Assembly (NCBI GenBank): GCA_963924555.1
Contig: OZ004588.1
Span: 3,410,001-3,474,000, forward strand
Direction of reading: 5' to 3'
Source: Crambe crambe
Taxonomy: Eukaryota; Porifera; Demospongiae; Poecilosclerida; Crambeidae
Length of the DNA stretch: 64,000 nt
Below the pieces are notes generated by a model that did no database searches, was not told the origin of the DNA, and saw only the letters and a program-made list of their open reading frames with translations. The translations under genes were made by a program, and so were the position numbers. Shown here in pieces: positions 61,920 to 64,000 of the stretch. How positions within the stretch are numbered: position 1 is the first letter of the stretch; each line of letters opens with the position of its first letter.

Positions 61920-64000
61920 GTGAGAATTATGTATAATTTATATTAAGTGTAATGGATAGTTAACCACTATGAATAAAGTTGGTAGAATTACTTTGAAGTG
62001 TCTAAATGAGCACCTAAATGAAGTGTCTCTACAAAGATTACCATATACCTTGGTCTGTTCATTACAGAGAGTTAGAATGTGTTGTTATAGTTACTTATAA
62101 GTTTGATCTTATTATAACTAGGGTATTTTGACAAGCATTGGGTAGACTTTGCCAGTTCCTGATCCTAAGAAAGCAAGCGATTATGTCCTGTCTTGATGTG
62201 TCTAGCTACCAGGTAGCTCTATAGCTATGATGTTCCATTAAATCACTTCCTGTGTAAAGCTATAAACTTAACTAGTTGCCTATAGTTAGTAAAATCTGAA
62301 GTATTAAAAGTCCATTCTTGGTGGTGTTGGTTACGCAATTAAACTTTGATGACATTTAGGTTGCACAGAAGGTGATTTCAGACTTGTAAATGGAACTGGT
62401 ACTGAGGGTTGTGTGGAGATATGTCTCAATGGAACTGTGTGTGACCAGATGTGGAGTGACACTGATCCCAGTGTGGTCTACAAGCAACTAGGAATGTCAT
62501 CTACAGGTAGTACTAAGTAGCAACAATCTAAACTGAATGTTTGAGAAGTGGAAATGCAAAAATAAATATGTCTATAGAACTCTCTCTCTCCCCCTCTCCC
62601 CTCTCCTTTGAAGCAAAAAAAATTAAGAAAAAATTATGATACTCATAAATTCATAATTACGCATTCTATAATTCTTCAGTATTGAAAGTATGATGGAGCT
62701 TATATTGAACTGGATTTAAAAGCATTATGTAGCTAATAAGGCATAATTAATTTCACGTAGCCCTACTCAGACTTGTGATAGTTGTCAAAACTCCAAATTG
62801 CATAACTGGGACTTTGTACCCACTACCCAATGCTCCATGCTTGCATTAAAAAGTACTTTTTTATGACCAGTCTCTGTGATATCTTTCTTCTCTTCTTAAT
62901 CATCTTCTTCTTCTTCTTTCAAGGGCCAATTGCACTACAAGTAGCTAAGGAGTTGGCATTGCTGAACACTCTGTGTTTAACTTTTCTGAGCAATGGCTTA
63001 GAAATAAGACATGCCTTATAATTATGATAGTAGCAAAGTACATAGTCTAGTAGTTAGTATTGAAATAGGAAGAATAAACAAAAGTGCCTGTAAATCAGAT
63101 ACATCACATAACTATTTTTATTTTACTAATTATTAAGTAGAGGTAAAATTGAAATACTTATACTTAACTCTTTTAATGCTCTGTTTTATATAGGTGATAT
63201 CACAAGATACTTGCTTGCTTTGAACTTCCTACTTGTATTGTTGTGGTGGAAGCTTGCCATAACTGAATCTGAAGGAACCCTTAGACCTCACCCTTATAAA
63301 GGCCCCTGTTGCATCAATCGCAAGCTTCAATATGGCTGCACTACTGCATACAAGAATGCTTCCATAAACACTTTACTACCCCTTCATGACGACTGGAAGT
63401 GGTATCAAAGAAGAAGATCTCTTTTTACCATCCACTATTCTGACCTTCAAGTGTTGGCGCCATTAACATTATTATTGTGTGGTGATGTTGAAACTAATCC
63501 TGGTCCTGGTGAGTATGTTACTTGCAAGTGTATATGAATCAAGTGTCTATATACGTACACAGTATGTGGGCTAATAATATACCAGAGAAAATTAATAGTA
63601 TTCATGGCCACAAATGGCTGATTTTGTAACCTGATAGCTACTGTATGTCATAATATGCTAGTATGTGCATTGTACTAGACTGTATATCAACTATGTGGTA
63701 ATAATGTACCAACTAAAACTCTTAATGCTATTTCATGTATTCTGAATTCATAATTCGGTGAGTGAGCGTAGCAATCAAGCTGACTCTGAGGTTAACCCTC
63801 AGCGTATGCACAAGTGTGTATGTGTATCTGTTACATCCATTACGAAGCCAGTAGTGGTTATATTGCTTCAATTTCAGCATTAACAATGTCTAGACGATAC
63901 TCTTCAGTGCTTAAATTTTTTGATAAAGGCTTTATTCCTGAAAGTAGGTAAGATTTGCCACCAATGTGCACATGCACTCAATAATGTATGTTTGTCGACC
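61709..64000 (+). CDS. Membrane-anchored SRCR protein gene with in-frame 2A-like motif (partial, runs off the window)
   Basis: Proposed exons 61699-61919 (ATG 61,709), 62360-62506, 63194-63508 and 63878-63947, with the 3' part missing. The first three junctions are phase 1, the last donor phase 2. The model reads: cytoplasmic tail and membrane anchor (1-70); SRCR half-domain (71-119); second hydrophobic segment and Cys-containing region (120-212); 2A-like LCGDVETNPGP at about 214-224; then a new product starting P-A-L-T-M. 2A-like motifs make the ribosome skip the final Gly-Pro bond and release two proteins; they are known from viruses, non-LTR retrotransposons and some invertebrate immune genes. 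An alternative is that 63,194-63,508 is a retrotransposon fragment caught between fortuitous splice sites. A competing exon at 62,924 would end the protein early. Confidence 0.55.
62360..62506 (+). CDS. SRCR/2A gene, first half of an SRCR domain
   Basis: CATTTAG/GTTGCA to CTACAG/GTAGTA, 49 codons, phase 1/phase 1. It reads GDFRLVNGTGTEGCVEICLN, then GTVCDQMWSDTDPSVVYKQL and GMSSTG, the standard first half of a scavenger receptor cysteine-rich domain (G-x-[VI]-R-L-V-N-G...G-x-V-E-[VI]-x-x-x-G...V-C-D...W...A-x-V-x-C-x-Q-L-G). The usual Cys before RQLG is Tyr here (VVYKQLG), and additional Cys occur (EGC, EIC). SRCR domains are commonly split over two exons at the LGF-x-x-G point, as here. Confidence 0.85.
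62924..63020 (+). CDS. Possible alternative terminal exon of the SRCR gene
   Basis: Preceded by the strongest pyrimidine tract of the region (about 40 bases of C/T, then TTTCAAG). Phase fits the SRCR exon: the join gives GMSSTGPIALQ, which is how a second SRCR half would start (G-A-x-A-L). It then reads VAKELALLNTLCLTFLSNGL without the expected Cys pattern and stops at TAA 63,018-63,020. An AATAAA lies at 63,073. Either a decayed second SRCR half or a terminal exon giving a short membrane form. Confidence 0.45.
63194..63508 (+). CDS. SRCR/2A gene, exon ending in a 2A-like ribosome-skipping motif
   Basis: TATATAG/GTGATA to GTCCTG/GTGAGT, 105 codons, phase 1/phase 1, open throughout. Hydrophobic stretch RYLLALNFLLVLLWWKLAIT, then GTLRPHPYKGPCCINRKLQY with Cys pairs, a basic WYQRRRSLFTIHYSDLQ, and LAPLTLLLCGDVETNPGP at the very end. 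This is an intact D-V-E-x-N-P-G-P 2A core preceded by the usual hydrophobic helix and G. The donor falls one base after the final Pro codon. The ATG-less frame at 63,211 is internal. Similar 2A motifs stand near the N-terminus of CR1/L2-type non-LTR retrotransposon ORFs, so a retroelement origin is possible. Confidence 0.65.
63878..63947 (+). CDS. SRCR/2A gene, candidate exon after the 2A motif
   Basis: ATTTCAG/CATTAA to AAAGTAG/GTAAGA. Entering in phase 1 it continues the 2A frame as P-A-L-T-MSRRYSSVLKFFDKGFIPES without a stop and leaves in phase 2. Short, so splice sites carry most of the weight. No domain can be named. The gene is expected to continue past 64,000. Confidence 0.45.

Overview
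This is a eukaryotic genomic window of about 38-40% GC by eye. It shows GT-AG introns, many cut-and-paste transposon relics, fold-back elements and microsatellites, and no prokaryotic operon structure. The protein content points to a sponge (demosponge-like) genome: a Death-domain/ROCO GTPase, an SRCR membrane protein with a 2A-like motif, and TE families of the kind seen in sponges and cnidarians. The species is inferred, not proven.

Layout. (1) 1-700 is the 3' end of a hAT transposon. (2) 701 to about 11,960 and 38,160 to about 58,560 hold a tandem, head-to-tail, plus-strand array of gene-like repeat units. Three units begin at an NRF-1-type TGCGCATGCGCA (or near-match) site. The units carry the same short exon-like blocks with splice-like borders and end in the same 3' block. 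Reading frames differ between copies, so most or all look like decayed members of an unnamed local family. (3) 13,746-38,101, between the second and third units, holds one large, apparently intact gene in seven exons. All six junctions are phase 1, and it encodes 1,296 residues: a low-complexity N-terminus, three Death-like domains each on its own exon, a Roc-type GTPase plus COR-like region on one 2.1-kb exon, a linker, and a C-terminal Death-like domain. Its 2-7 kb introns are full of transposons: a HIRAN-like relic, a pogo/Tigger-like element split by a nested element, a Tc1-like transposase with one frameshift, a SHOCT-like relic, MITEs and fold-backs. Intron 4 also carries a decayed duplicate of part of the gene's own COR exon. 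(4) About 47,200-59,555 is array sequence interrupted by a Tigger-like MITE, a 217-bp-arm fold-back with one mismatch, a 107-bp-arm perfect fold-back inside a tandem promoter-like duplication, a 231-bp in-frame tandem repeat, a 30-bp minisatellite and nested hAT-like MITEs. (5) About 59,970-64,000 is the start of a second gene: an NRF-1-like promoter, a 5' exon, an exon with a membrane anchor, an SRCR half-domain exon, and an exon ending in a 2A-like ribosome-skipping motif (GDVETNPGP). A phase-compatible exon follows, and the gene runs off the right edge.

The two coding loci look like innate-immune or signalling genes: a Death-fold/GTPase scaffold and a scavenger-receptor-type membrane protein whose product may be split during translation. 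Functions are inferred from domains only. All intron and exon borders are read by eye from splice consensus and phase, without transcript data.
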